A stretch of 64,000 nucleotides of DNA from Azohydromonas sediminis. Lineage in GTDB: Bacteria; Pseudomonadota; Gammaproteobacteria; Burkholderiales; Burkholderiaceae_C. Positions 1 to 7,696 of this stretch are shown here, piece after piece. The stretch is taken from assembly GCF_003574675.1 (NCBI RefSeq), contig NZ_QOAZ01000017.1:1-64000 (forward strand). The letters are read 5' to 3'. The position numbers and the translations under genes are program-made. Positions within the stretch are counted from its first letter, which is position 1, and every line of letters starts with the position of its first letter. The notes under the pieces were generated by a model. It was not told the DNA's origin and did no database searches. It saw only the letters and a program-made list of their open reading frames with translations.

Positions 1-377
1 AGCCGCGCCAGCTCGCGCCCGCTGCCCACGCCTTCGAGCGTGGCGTACAGCCACAGCGCAAACAGGATGCGCGGGTCGATCGCCGCGCGTCCGGCATTGC
101 TGCCGCGCGCCTTGATCGCATCGGTCAGCCGGCTCAGGTCCTGCCGCTCGACGTAGCCCCATACCAGCCGCGCTCGGTGATCCTCGCCCAGCAGCGACTC
201 CAGGTCCGATGCTCGCAGTTCGATCTGCTTGCGGTTGGGCTGCAGCAGCCGCGGCGGCTGCGCGCGCAGCGCAACGGCTCGCGCTTGCACGGCGGCCTGC
301 ACCGCTTGCTCATCGACGCGCGCCAAGTCCTCGAACAAAACCCCGGCCACGCTGTCTTGGTGCTTCGGATCGCTCAT
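1..377 (-). mobile_element. IS transposase, N-terminal part, cut by window edge (IS1182/IS5-like)
   Basis: Reading the minus strand from an ATG at 377 gives an open frame that runs off the left edge (at least 125 residues). It contains the DUF772-type transposase N-terminal signature: a block like LLGEDHRARLVWGYVE followed by AIDPRILFALWLYATLEGVG, which is typical of IS1182/IS5-group transposases. Codon use is less GC-extreme in its first part than in the neighbouring genes. The end of the insertion sequence must lie between the ATG and the gpmA stop at 439, but I could not identify its terminal inverted repeat with only one end visible. The element is probably intact outside the window; family assignment is from motif memory. 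Confidence 0.8.
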
Positions 378-438
378 GCCCAACAGCAAGCCAGAGACAT
401 GCCAGCACGAGGGCAGCGGACGAAAAACTCTCACGCTC

Positions 439-1182
439 TCAGGCCCGGCCCTGCGCGGCGACCGCGGCGGCGGCCTTCGCGGCTGCCTCGGGGTCGCCGA
501 GGTAGTAGCTGCGGATCGGCTTGAGGTCGGCGTCGAGCTCGTAGACGAGCGGGATGCCGTTGGGGATGTTCAGCCCGACGATGTCGGTGTCGCTGATGCC
601 GTCCAGGTACTTGACGAGCGCGCGCATGCTGTTGCCGTGCGCCGAGATCAGCACGCGCTGGCCGGCGCGGATCGCCGGCGCGAGGCGCTCGTTCCAGCAC
701 GGGATCACGCGCGCGACGGTGTCCTTCAGGCACTCGGTCAGCGGGATCTGCTCCGGCGCGAGCTTGGCATAGCGCGGGTCGTGGCGCTGGCCGCGCGGGT
801 CGTCGGGGGCGAGCGGCGGCGGCGGCACGTCGTAGCTGCGGCGCCAGAGGAGCACCTGCTCTTCGCCGTACTGGCGCGCCGTCTCGGCCTTGTTCAGCCC
901 CTGCAGACCGCCGTAGTGGCGCTCGTTGAGGCGCCAGTCGTTGACCACCGGCAGCCACGTGCGGTCGAGCTCGTCAAGCGCGTACCACAGCGTCCAGATC
1001 GCGCGCTTGAGCACCGAGGTGTATGCGATGTCGAAGTCGTAGCCCGCCTCGCGCAGCAGCCGCCCCGACTCGCGCGCCTGCGCGACGCCGGTCTCGGTCA
1101 ACGGCACGTCGGTCCAGCCGGTGAAGCGGTTGTCGCGGTTCCAGGTCGATTCGCCGTGGCGGATCATCACCAGCTTGTACAT
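439..1182 (-). CDS. gpmA: 2,3-bisphosphoglycerate-dependent phosphoglycerate mutase
   Basis: This 247-residue cytosolic enzyme interconverts 3- and 2-phosphoglycerate in glycolysis and gluconeogenesis. The N-terminus starts [12 protein letters not shown], with the phosphohistidine RHG motif at residues 8-10. It also has the N-terminal [16 protein letters not shown] block and the later [16 protein letters not shown] and [16 protein letters not shown] blocks that distinguish the cofactor-dependent dPGM family; the length matches the family (about 247-250). It is transcribed away from the rhodanese gene and ends 62 bases from the transposase start, so an IS has landed just downstream. Together with fba and ppsA in this window it belongs to central carbon metabolism. 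Confidence 0.97.
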   Translation of the reverse strand: MYKLVMIRHGESTWNRDNRFTGWTDVPLTETGVAQARESGRLLREAGYDFDIAYTSVLKRAIWTLWYALDELDRTWLPVVNDWRLNERHYGGLQGLNKAETARQYGEEQVLLWRRSYDVPPPPLAPDDPRGQRHDPRYAKLAPEQIPLTECLKDTVARVIPCWNERLAPAIRAGQRVLISAHGNSMRALVKYLDGISDTDIVGLNIPNGIPLVYELDADLKPIRSYYLGDPEAAAKAAAAVAAQGRA

Positions 1183-1216
1183 GGCGCGCGCGTCGGTGGG
1201 AAAGGGGCGCGAATTC

Positions 1217-1222
1217 TATAAT
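1217..1222 (+). promoter_or_regulatory. -10 box TATAAT upstream of rhodanese gene
   Basis: A perfect TATAAT lies in the otherwise GC-rich gap between the divergent gpmA and rhodanese genes. It sits in a near-palindrome (GAATTCTATAATTC, 1211-1224), so the minus strand also offers a weaker -10-like sequence for gpmA. No good -35 is visible. If used rightwards, transcription would begin near 1229, which argues against translation from the GTG at 1225. Confidence 0.5.
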
Positions 1223-1254
1223 TCGTGGCTTCGCCAAAGCCTTTCGTCTCCTCC

Positions 1255-1665
1255 GTGCTGGACTTCCTGCTGCAGAACTGGATGCTCGTGCTCGTGGCCG
1301 TCGTCTCGGGCGGCATGCTGCTGTGGCCGGCACTCGGGCGCGGCGGCCCCGGCGCGGTGACGGTCAACGAGGCCGTGCAGCTGATCAACCGCGAGAAGGC
1401 GGTGCTGATCGACGTGTGCGAGCCGTCGGAGTACGCCGCCGGCCACGCGGTGGGCGCGCGCAGCGTGCCGCTGGGCACGCTCGAGACGAGCAAGGCGCTG
1501 CCGAGCAACAAGACACTGCCGCTCGTCGTCGTGTGCCAGAGCGGCGCGCGCGCGTCGCGCGCGGTGGGCGTGCTGCGCAAGCTCGGCTACGAGAACGCGC
1601 GCGTGCTCGCCGGCGGCATGGGCGCGTGGCGAGAGGCCAACATGCCGATCGAGAAATCCTCCTGA
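1255..1665 (+). CDS. membrane-anchored rhodanese-like domain protein
   Basis: A short hydrophobic N-terminal segment (NWMLVLVAVVSGGMLLWPAL) is followed by one rhodanese domain. The catalytic loop has the active Cys in VVVCQSGARASRA, and the usual VLIDVCEPSEYAAGH and VLAGGMGAWREANMPI flanks are present. Rhodaneses carry persulfide sulfur; the anchor would hold the domain at the cytoplasmic membrane face. The frame also offers a GTG at 1225, but it overlaps the TATAAT box, and homologues I know begin near LDFLLQNW, so I place the start at the GTG at 1255 (136 residues). It heads a same-strand run with grxC and secB, an order common in Burkholderiales. Its physiological sulfur acceptor is unknown. 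Confidence 0.88.
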   Translation: MLDFLLQNWMLVLVAVVSGGMLLWPALGRGGPGAVTVNEAVQLINREKAVLIDVCEPSEYAAGHAVGARSVPLGTLETSKALPSNKTLPLVVVCQSGARASRAVGVLRKLGYENARVLAGGMGAWREANMPIEKSS

Positions 1666-1763
1666 GGCGCGCGGCGCGGCTTGGGCCGACACCGTGCCGG
1701 GTTTTGCCGCCGCCGTGACAATGCGGTGACAGCCGTCCGGGGAGGCGGCATCGCGAGTCCACG

Positions 1764-2024
1764 ATGAACCGAGTGAGGATGTACACGACGGCGGTGTGCC
1801 CGTACTGCGTGCGCGCCAAGCAGCTGCTGCGCCAGCGCGGTGTCGAGGACATCGAGGAGATCCGCGTCGACCTCGATCCCGCGCAGCGCGTCAAGATGAT
1901 GGAGCTCACCGGCCGGCGCACCGTGCCGCAGATCTTCATCGGCGACACGCACGTCGGCGGCTGCGACGACCTGATCGCGCTCGACCAGCGCGGCGGCCTC
2001 GTGCCGATGCTCGGTGCGGGCTGA
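1764..2024 (+). CDS. grxC: glutaredoxin 3
   Basis: The 86-residue protein is a small cytosolic dithiol glutaredoxin that reduces disulfides and mixed disulfides with glutathione. The redox motif CPYC is at about residues 12-15 in [16 protein letters not shown]. The cis-proline GSH-binding loop [20 protein letters not shown] is intact, and the length is typical of GrxC. A GACAAT box at 1717-1722 and a purine-rich GGGGAGG at 1739-1745 lie upstream. It precedes secB by 84 bases, with a terminator-like hairpin between them, so the two may be only partly co-transcribed. Confidence 0.96.
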   Translation: MNRVRMYTTAVCPYCVRAKQLLRQRGVEDIEEIRVDLDPAQRVKMMELTGRRTVPQIFIGDTHVGGCDDLIALDQRGGLVPMLGAG

Positions 2025-2070
2025 CCCCGCCCGGGCGCCGCGCGGCGCTCGGCGATAATCGGCGCGTCTG

Positions 2071-2094
2071 CCCGCGACTTCGCGGGCTTTGTTT
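2071..2094 (+). terminator. terminator-like hairpin between grxC and secB
   Basis: CCCGCG (2071-2076), a four-base loop and CGCGGG (2081-2086) form a perfect 6-bp stem followed by the T-rich CTTTGTTT. It fits a Rho-independent terminator for grxC. A GATAAT box at 2054-2059 lies just before it, so if secB has its own promoter there, the hairpin would fall in the secB leader. Confidence 0.55.
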
Positions 2095-2108
2095 CGTGAG
2101 AGCACGCC

Positions 2109-2576
2109 ATGGCCGAGCAAGACGCACAACCGGTGTTCAACATCCAGCGCATGTACCTGAAGGACTTGTCGCTGGAGCAGCCCAACTCGCCGCGCATCCT
2201 GCTCGAGCAGGCGCAGCCGCACGTCGACATCAACCTCGGCGTGTCGGCCGAGCCGATCGCCGACGGCGTCTACGAGGTCTGCGTGACCGCGACGGTGACG
2301 ACGCGCGTGCAGGACAAGACGCTGTTCCTTATCGAGGCCAAGCAAGCTGGCATCTTCGAGATCCGCAACCTGCCCGACGACCAGATGCAGGCCATCATCG
2401 GCATTGCGTGCCCGGGCATGATCTATCCGTACCTGCGCGCGATCGTCTCCGACGTCTGCACGCGCGCCGGCTTCCCGCCGGTGATCCTGTCGGAAGTCAA
2501 CTTCCAGGCGATGTTCGAGGCGCAGCGCCAGCAGCAGCTCGGCGGCAACGGCAGCGGCGTCATCGCCAGCGCCTGA
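2109..2576 (+). CDS. secB: protein-export chaperone SecB
   Basis: SecB is a cytosolic homotetrameric chaperone that keeps preproteins unfolded and hands them to SecA. The 155-residue product has the family blocks [19 protein letters not shown] near the N-terminus, the beta-strand-rich middle ([11 protein letters not shown]) and the [27 protein letters not shown]-terminal half, ending in a Gln-rich tail. Length and sequence fit proteobacterial SecB throughout. The grxC-secB-gpsA order is conserved in many beta- and gammaproteobacteria. It is followed by gpsA after 53 bases. Confidence 0.98.
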   Translation: MAEQDAQPVFNIQRMYLKDLSLEQPNSPRILLEQAQPHVDINLGVSAEPIADGVYEVCVTATVTTRVQDKTLFLIEAKQAGIFEIRNLPDDQMQAIIGIACPGMIYPYLRAIVSDVCTRAGFPPVILSEVNFQAMFEAQRQQQLGGNGSGVIASA

Positions 2577-2629
2577 GTGCCGCGGCGCGCGCGCCGTCTG
2601 CGACCGCCGTACCCGACGTTTCTCCCGCC

Positions 2630-3640
2630 ATGCGCATCAGCGTGCTCGGCGCCGGCGCCTGGGGCACCGCGATGGCGGTGCACGCGGCGTCGCAGCACGA
2701 CGTGCTGCTGTGGGGTCGTGACGCGGCGCAGGTCGCGTCGATGCAGCGCGAGCGGCGCAACGAGCGTTACCTGCCCGGCGTCGCGCTGCCCGCGGCGCTG
2801 GCGCTGGGCGCCGACCTCGACGCGGCGCTCGCGCACGCGCGCGACGGGCTGGCCGTGATCGCGACGCCGATGTCGGCGCTGGCGTCGATGCTCGCCGTCG
2901 TGCCTGCCAGCGCCGGCGTGCTGTGGCTGTGCAAGGGCTTCGAGGCCGGCAGCGGGCGGCTCGGTCACGAGATCGCGCAGGCGCTGCGCCCGGGTCTGCG
3001 CGGCGGCGTGCTGTCGGGGCCGAGCTTCGCCGAGGAGGTCGCGCGCGGGTGCCCGACCGCACTCGTCGCGGCCAGCCACGACGCGACGCTGGGCGAGCAG
3101 GCCGTGGCCGCGTTCCACGGCGGCACGCTGCGCGTCTACACGTCGGACGACCCGGTCGGCGTCGAGGTCGGCGGCGCGGTCAAGAACGTGATGGCGATCG
3201 CCACCGGCGTGTGCGACGGCCTGCAGCTCGGGCAGAACGCGCGTGCGGCGCTGATCACGCGCGGGCTGGCCGAGATGACGCGCCTGGGCGTCGCGCTCGG
3301 CGCGCGCGCCGAGACTTTCATGGGCCTGTCGGGCCTCGGCGACCTCGTGCTGACGGCCACCGGCGACCTGTCGCGCAACCGGCGCGTCGGGTTGCGGCTG
3401 GCCGCTGGCGAATCGCTGCCCGACATCCTGGCCGCGCTGGGCCACGTCGCCGAAGGCGTCTACAGCGCGCGCACCGTGCTCGCGCGTGCACGCGCGCTCG
3501 GCGTCGCGATGCCGATCACCGAAGCGGTGGTCGCGCTGCTCGACGGCACGCTGACGCCGGCGCAGGCCGTCGAGCGCCTGATGTCGCGGCAGGCGCGCGC
3601 CGAGGGCGACGCGCGCAGCGAGCGCGTCGCCGACCGCTGA
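2630..3640 (+). CDS. gpsA: NAD(P)-dependent glycerol-3-phosphate dehydrogenase
   Basis: GpsA reduces dihydroxyacetone phosphate to sn-glycerol 3-phosphate, the backbone of phospholipids. The start is the ATG at 2630, giving [16 protein letters not shown] with the GxGxxG dinucleotide fold at residues 7-12. The frame is open further upstream, but that part has no homology-like features and overlaps secB. Later motifs include [13 protein letters not shown], the catalytic-lysine region [15 protein letters not shown] and [17 protein letters not shown]. At 336 residues it is the usual length. It completes the grxC-secB-gpsA group and converges on trmL. Confidence 0.97.
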   Translation: MRISVLGAGAWGTAMAVHAASQHDVLLWGRDAAQVASMQRERRNERYLPGVALPAALALGADLDAALAHARDGLAVIATPMSALASMLAVVPASAGVLWLCKGFEAGSGRLGHEIAQALRPGLRGGVLSGPSFAEEVARGCPTALVAASHDATLGEQAVAAFHGGTLRVYTSDDPVGVEVGGAVKNVMAIATGVCDGLQLGQNARAALITRGLAEMTRLGVALGARAETFMGLSGLGDLVLTATGDLSRNRRVGLRLAAGESLPDILAALGHVAEGVYSARTVLARARALGVAMPITEAVVALLDGTLTPAQAVERLMSRQARAEGDARSERVADR

Positions 3641-3645
3641 CGCGG

Positions 3646-4116
3646 TCAGACGCTGCCTTCGTAGCCGCAGCGTCGCCACGCCTCGAACACCGCGACGGCG
3701 ACGGCGTTGCTCAGGTTCAGGCTGCGCTGGCCGGCGCGCATCGGCAGCCGCAGCCTCTGCGCGGGCGCGAAGCGCTCGAGCACGTCGGCCGGCAGTCCGC
3801 TGTCCTCGCGGCCGAACACGAGCCAGTCGCCGCGGCGCCAGTCGACGTCGTCGAAGCGCCGTTCGGCGCGCGTCGTGAACGCGAAGCAGCGCATCGGCGG
3901 CGGTGCGCACTCGCTGCACAGCGCCGCCCACGATGCGTGGCGCCGCACGTCGGCCCACTCGTGGTAGTCGAGGCCGGCGCGCCGCAGCAGCCGGTCCTCC
4001 ATTGCGAATCCCAGCGGCTCGACGAGGTGCAGCGTGCAGCCGGTGTTGGCCGCCAGGCGGATCACGTTGCCGGTGTTCGGCGGGATCTGCGGCTGCACGA
4101 GCACGAGGTGGAACAT
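3646..4116 (-). CDS. trmL: tRNA (cytidine(34)-2'-O)-methyltransferase
   Basis: This is a 156-residue SPOUT-fold methyltransferase that 2'-O-methylates the wobble base of tRNA-Leu isoacceptors using SAM. The N-terminus [20 protein letters not shown] is the TrmL signature. The C-terminal trefoil-knot motifs are present as [11 protein letters not shown] and [17 protein letters not shown]. Length matches single-domain TrmL. It lies 15 bases downstream of comF on the same strand, so the two are probably co-transcribed, and it converges on gpsA with only 5 bases between the stop codons. Confidence 0.95.
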   Translation of the reverse strand: MFHLVLVQPQIPPNTGNVIRLAANTGCTLHLVEPLGFAMEDRLLRRAGLDYHEWADVRRHASWAALCSECAPPPMRCFAFTTRAERRFDDVDWRRGDWLVFGREDSGLPADVLERFAPAQRLRLPMRAGQRSLNLSNAVAVAVFEAWRRCGYEGSV

Positions 4117-4131
4117 CGCGCGGCGCCCCGT

Positions 4132-4845
4132 TCAAGCGTCGTCGGGCCGAGGCGTGCGCGCCAGCGCCCACACCTGCACCTCGGCCGCGCCGGCGTCGTG
4201 CAGCGCGCGCGTGGCTTCGGCCACCGTGGCGCCGGTGGTCATCACGTCGTCGACGAGGGCGATGCGCCGGCCCCGCACGCGGTGCGCGTGCGCCGGCTCG
4301 ACACCGAAGGCACCGCGCACCGCGGCCGCCCGTGCCTCGCGCGGCAGCTCGGCCACGTGCGGCGTCTCGATCCAGCGCTGCAGCACGTCAAACCGGGCCG
4401 GCAGCGCGAGCCGGTGCGCGACGCGCCGCGCGAGCTCCCACGCCTGGTTGTAGCCGCGCTCCGCGAGTCGCCGCGGTGCCAACGGCACCGGCAGCAGCAG
4501 GTCCACACCGGCGGCGGCGTCGCGGCAGGCGGCCGCGAGCAGCTGCGCCAGTGCCGGCGCGCGATCGAGACCGCCTGCGAACTTGAACGCGGCGATCGCG
4601 TCGGACCACGGGAAGGCGTAGTCGACGGCGGCGAGCGCGGCGGCGAACGGCGGTGGCGCGCGAAGGCAGTCGGCACACGTCGTGACGCCGTGCGGCACCG
4701 CGATCGCGCAGCGCACGCAGCGTGGGTGCGCCGCGGCGAAGCGTGCGACGCAGTCGCCACAGCAGCGCGCGTCGCTCCACTGGCGGCAGACGATGCAGCG
4801 GCTCGGCCAGTGCAGGGTGGACAGGGGCGGCCGCAGCGCGTGCAT
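4132..4845 (-). CDS. comF: ComF family phosphoribosyltransferase-like protein
   Basis: The 237-residue protein has an N-terminal zinc-ribbon (CIVCRQW...CCGDC and CVRC...CADC cysteine pairs) followed by a type I phosphoribosyltransferase fold whose PRPP loop reads RIALVDDVMTTGATVAEA. ComF/GntX proteins are linked to DNA uptake in competent bacteria, but the biochemical role is not settled. I chose the ATG at 4845 because homology to ComF begins there; a longer open frame extends upstream but looks like noise. A TATA-rich stretch at 4852-4858 separates it from the divergent methyltransferase gene. Confidence 0.92.
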   Translation of the reverse strand: MHALRPPLSTLHWPSRCIVCRQWSDARCCGDCVARFAAAHPRCVRCAIAVPHGVTTCADCLRAPPPFAAALAAVDYAFPWSDAIAAFKFAGGLDRAPALAQLLAAACRDAAAGVDLLLPVPLAPRRLAERGYNQAWELARRVAHRLALPARFDVLQRWIETPHVAELPREARAAAVRGAFGVEPAHAHRVRGRRIALVDDVMTTGATVAEATRALHDAGAAEVQVWALARTPRPDDA

Positions 4846-4853
4846 CGGCTCAA

Positions 4854-4859
4854 TATACT
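4854..4859 (+). promoter_or_regulatory. -10-like TATACT in comF / methyltransferase divergent gap
   Basis: AATATACT is the only AT-rich spot in the 55-base gap between the divergent genes. TATACT fits a rightward -10 element for the BioC-like gene, and the reverse strand reads TATATT for comF. No clear -35 on either side. Confidence 0.4.
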
Positions 4860-4900
4860 GACCGTCGAGGCGATGCGATGCGCCGTCTGCCGATCCTGCC

Positions 4901-5809
4901 GTGCCTTCGCGTCCCGTCGACTCCACCGCCCTTGCGCGCATCGTGCGCCGGCTCGCGGCCGCGCCGGCGGCGCCGTGGCTGCACACCGAAGTGGCGCGCC
5001 GAATGGGCGAGCGGCTGGCGCTGATCCTGCGCACGCCGGATTCGGTGTTGCAGTGGTGGGGGGGCTGCGGCGGTGGCGACGACGTGCTCGCTTCGGCTTA
5101 CCCCGCAGCGCGGATGTGGAGCGTCGAGCCCGGTGCCGAAGCGGTGCGCCGGCGCGAGGCCGCGCTGCGCAGGCCATGGTGGTCGGCGCGCCGCTGGACC
5201 ACGGCGACGCCCGTCGTGCTCGACGAGGCCGACACCGTGACGGCGCGCGTCGGGCTGCTGTGGTCGAACATGGCGCTGCACTGGATGGCCGATCCGCGCG
5301 CGACCTTCGCACGGTGGAAGCGCGCGCTGGCCGACGACGGCTTTCTGATGTTCTCGACCTGCGGCCCCGACACGCTGGCCGAGTTGCGCGCGCTGTACCG
5401 CGAGCACGGCTGGCCGTCACCGGCGGCCGACTTCGTCGACATGCACGACCTCGGCGACATGCTCGTCGAGGCCGGCTTCGCGGATCCCGTGATGGACCAG
5501 GAGCAGATCGTGCTGACCTGGCCCGACGCCGAGTCGGCCCTCGCCGAATTGCGACTGCTCGGCGGCAACGCCGATCCCCGGCGCTGGCCCGCGCTGCGCA
5601 CGCCGCGCTGGCGACGCGAGCTGTGCGACGCACTCGCTGCGCGCCGCGACGCGCAGGGGCGCATCCGGCTGCGCTTCGAGATCGTCTACGGCCATGCGTT
5701 CAATGCGCCGCCGCGGGCCAAAGTGGCGGCACGCACCGAGGTCGCGCTCGACGACTTCCGTGCAATGACACGACGCCCTTCGCCGTCAACCGGGAAAGAC
5801 CGCATATGA
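4901..5809 (+). CDS. BioC-like SAM-dependent methyltransferase
   Basis: This 302-residue class I methyltransferase resembles malonyl-ACP O-methyltransferase (BioC), which starts biotin's pimelate moiety on the fatty-acid pathway. The best evidence is the central LLWSNMALHWMADP and FLMFSTCGPDTLAELR blocks, which match BioC motifs after the SAM site. SAM motif I is unusual: the glycine-rich loop reads WWGGCGGGDD rather than D-x-G-x-G-x-G. The GTG at 4901 is the most upstream in-frame start compatible with the promoter-like TATACT. No other biotin gene is nearby, so true BioC function is an inference; it could be a related methyltransferase. It ends just before the cox region. Confidence 0.75.
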   Translation: MPSRPVDSTALARIVRRLAAAPAAPWLHTEVARRMGERLALILRTPDSVLQWWGGCGGGDDVLASAYPAARMWSVEPGAEAVRRREAALRRPWWSARRWTTATPVVLDEADTVTARVGLLWSNMALHWMADPRATFARWKRALADDGFLMFSTCGPDTLAELRALYREHGWPSPAADFVDMHDLGDMLVEAGFADPVMDQEQIVLTWPDAESALAELRLLGGNADPRRWPALRTPRWRRELCDALAARRDAQGRIRLRFEIVYGHAFNAPPRAKVAARTEVALDDFRAMTRRPSPSTGKDRI

Positions 5810-5817
5810 GTGTGCGC

Positions 5818-5857
5818 TAGAATTCTTTGCGAGAGGTTGCGAGAGATCAAAGTGATC
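5818..5857 (+). promoter_or_regulatory. candidate control region of the cox locus
   Basis: Within 40 bases are a TAGAAT box (5818-5823), two direct copies of TTGCGAGAG one base apart (5827-5835 and 5837-5845; 10-base period) and the palindrome GATCA-AAG-TGATC (5845-5857). This is the only non-GC-rich stretch ahead of the DUF2244-cox genes, so it is the likely promoter/operator. The binding protein is unknown. Confidence 0.45.
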
Positions 5858-5926
5858 GGAGCCACGCGATGTCATCGCGCGGCGTTCGGCGGGTCAGCAG
5901 TTCCATCCCGAGCCCCACGTCGCGTC

Positions 5927-6496
5927 ATGAGCATCGCCGTCGCTTCGAGTCCGTGGTCGACAGCATTGACCGACGCCGCTTGGTCGGTGCGCGAGGTGTC
6001 GGGAGGCCAAGGTGTGGAGTGGGTGCTGCGGCGCAACTGTTCGATGACGCCGCGGCAGGTGATGGGGGTTTACCTGTCGCTGTGCGCCGTTTCGTCGGTG
6101 ATCGCGACGGTGTTCTGGTGGCACGGGGCATCTGCTGTTCTGTGGTTCGCCGGTCTCGAGCTGTCGGCGGTCGGCGTCGCGTGGCTGGTGTATGCCTGTC
6201 ACGCCACCGACCGCGAGACGATCACGGTCGAGCGCGGCGTCGTGCGCGTCGAGCACCGGTGCGGCCGGCGCGTCGAACAGGTGCAGTTCGACCCGACCTG
6301 GCTGCGCGTCGAGCCGGCGGGGGGTCTGGTCGAACTGTCGGCGCCGGGCGGGCGGGTGCGCGTGGGGCGCTACTTGCGCACGCAGTGTCTGCCGGCGTTG
6401 GTGCAGGAACTGCGGCGCGCGGTGCAGTGGAGCAGTGGATGCGCGCCATGGGCGAGCAGCGGACGTGAATGGGTAACGGGAACGCAGAGCAAGTGA
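5927..6496 (+). CDS. DUF2244 family membrane protein of the cox locus
   Basis: The 189-residue product starts at the ATG at 5927, has two adjacent transmembrane helices (about residues 48-90, the first reading MGVYLSLCAVSSVIATVFWW) and then a cytosolic beta-rich domain of about 90 residues (RETITVERGVVRVEH onward). This is the DUF2244 layout. In Burkholderiales such a gene regularly sits directly before ctaC, suggesting a role in oxidase assembly or membrane organisation, though none is proven. The stop codon lies two bases before the ctaC start used here, so translation is probably coupled. Confidence 0.85.
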   Translation: MSIAVASSPWSTALTDAAWSVREVSGGQGVEWVLRRNCSMTPRQVMGVYLSLCAVSSVIATVFWWHGASAVLWFAGLELSAVGVAWLVYACHATDRETITVERGVVRVEHRCGRRVEQVQFDPTWLRVEPAGGLVELSAPGGRVRVGRYLRTQCLPALVQELRRAVQWSSGCAPWASSGREWVTGTQSK

Positions 6497-6498
6497 CG

Positions 6499-7671
6499 AT
6501 GACGACGACGATGCAACTCGCCAGCCGCCTGCGCGGTGCGGCGTTCGGGCTGACGGCGCTGGCGGCCGCGCCGGTGTGGGCTCAGGTCAACAACCTCGCG
6601 GGCGGTCCGGCCGTCAATCAGCTCAACCTGCCGGTGCCGGCGACGCGCATCGCCGCCGACATCGAGTGGCTGCACTGGATGATGCTGGTCATCTGCGCGG
6701 TGATCTTCGTCGTCGTCTTCGGCGTGATGTTCTATTCGATCATCAAGCACCGCAAGTCGGTCGGCCACAAGCCGGCGAACTTCCACGAGAGCGTCGCCGT
6801 GGAGATCGCGTGGACGGTGGTGCCGTTCCTGATCGTCATCGCGATGGGCGCGATGGCCACCAAGACGGTCGTCGCGCAGAAGGACACGAGCAACGCCGAC
6901 CTGACGATCAAGGTCACCGGCTACCAGTGGAAGTGGGGCTACGACTACCTCAAGGGCGAGGGCGAGGGCATCGGCTTCCTGTCGACGCTCGACGCGTCGC
7001 ACCGCGAGGCATCCGACAGCGGCAAGCCGCCGGCGATGGACGACTACCTGCTCAAGGTCGACAACCCGCTCGTCGTGCCGGTGGACAAGAAGATCCGCAT
7101 CGTCACCACCGCCAACGACGTGATCCATGCCTGGATGGTGCCGGCCTTCGGCGTGAAGCAAGACGCGATCCCCGGCTTCGTGCGCGACAACTGGTTCCGT
7201 GCGACGAAGACCGGCGACTTCTACGGCCAGTGCGCCGAGCTGTGCGGCAAGGAGCACGCGTTCATGCCGATCCACGTCAAGGTGGTCACGCAGCAGGAAT
7301 ACTCGCAGTGGGTCGCGGCCAAGAAGGCCGAGATGCAGGCGGCCGCCGACGACCCGAACAAGACGTGGGAACTGGCCGACCTGATCGCGCGCGGCGAGAA
7401 GGTCTACGCGGCCAACTGCGCGGCCTGCCACCGCGCCGACGGCAAGGGGGCGGGCCCGATCAAGCCTCTCGACGGCAGTGCGATCGTCACCGGCGATCCG
7501 GCCGCGCAGATCGCGATCCTGCTCAACGGTGCCGCCAACGGTGCGATGCCGGCGTGGCGACAGCTTTCGGACACCGAGATCGCCGCCGTCATCACCTATA
7601 CCAAGAACGCGTGGAGCAACAAGACGGGCAAGCTGGTCCAGCCTGCCGAGATCGTTGCCGCCCGCAAGTAA
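6499..7671 (+). CDS. ctaC: cytochrome c oxidase subunit II with fused cytochrome c domain
   Basis: Subunit II takes electrons from cytochrome c through its CuA centre and passes them to subunit I. From the ATG at 6499 (390 residues) there is a signal peptide ending PVWAQ, two transmembrane helices, and a periplasmic cupredoxin domain with the CuA ligands in [12 protein letters not shown] (first Cys about residue 245). A class I cytochrome c domain then carries the heme motif CAACH (first Cys about residue 307). The fusion makes this a caa3-like subunit. An alternative ATG at 6469 would overlap DUF2244. It is followed 25 bases later by ctaD. Confidence 0.97.
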   Translation: MTTTMQLASRLRGAAFGLTALAAAPVWAQVNNLAGGPAVNQLNLPVPATRIAADIEWLHWMMLVICAVIFVVVFGVMFYSIIKHRKSVGHKPANFHESVAVEIAWTVVPFLIVIAMGAMATKTVVAQKDTSNADLTIKVTGYQWKWGYDYLKGEGEGIGFLSTLDASHREASDSGKPPAMDDYLLKVDNPLVVPVDKKIRIVTTANDVIHAWMVPAFGVKQDAIPGFVRDNWFRATKTGDFYGQCAELCGKEHAFMPIHVKVVTQQEYSQWVAAKKAEMQAAADDPNKTWELADLIARGEKVYAANCAACHRADGKGAGPIKPLDGSAIVTGDPAAQIAILLNGAANGAMPAWRQLSDTEIAAVITYTKNAWSNKTGKLVQPAEIVAARK

Positions 7672-7696
7672 GTCCGTTCGTCGCAGAGGGAACCCC

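Noticed and set aside
1225-1254. GTG at 1225 as the rhodanese start
   Set aside because: It lies two bases after the TATAAT box, before the likely transcription start, and adds ten residues not expected in the family.
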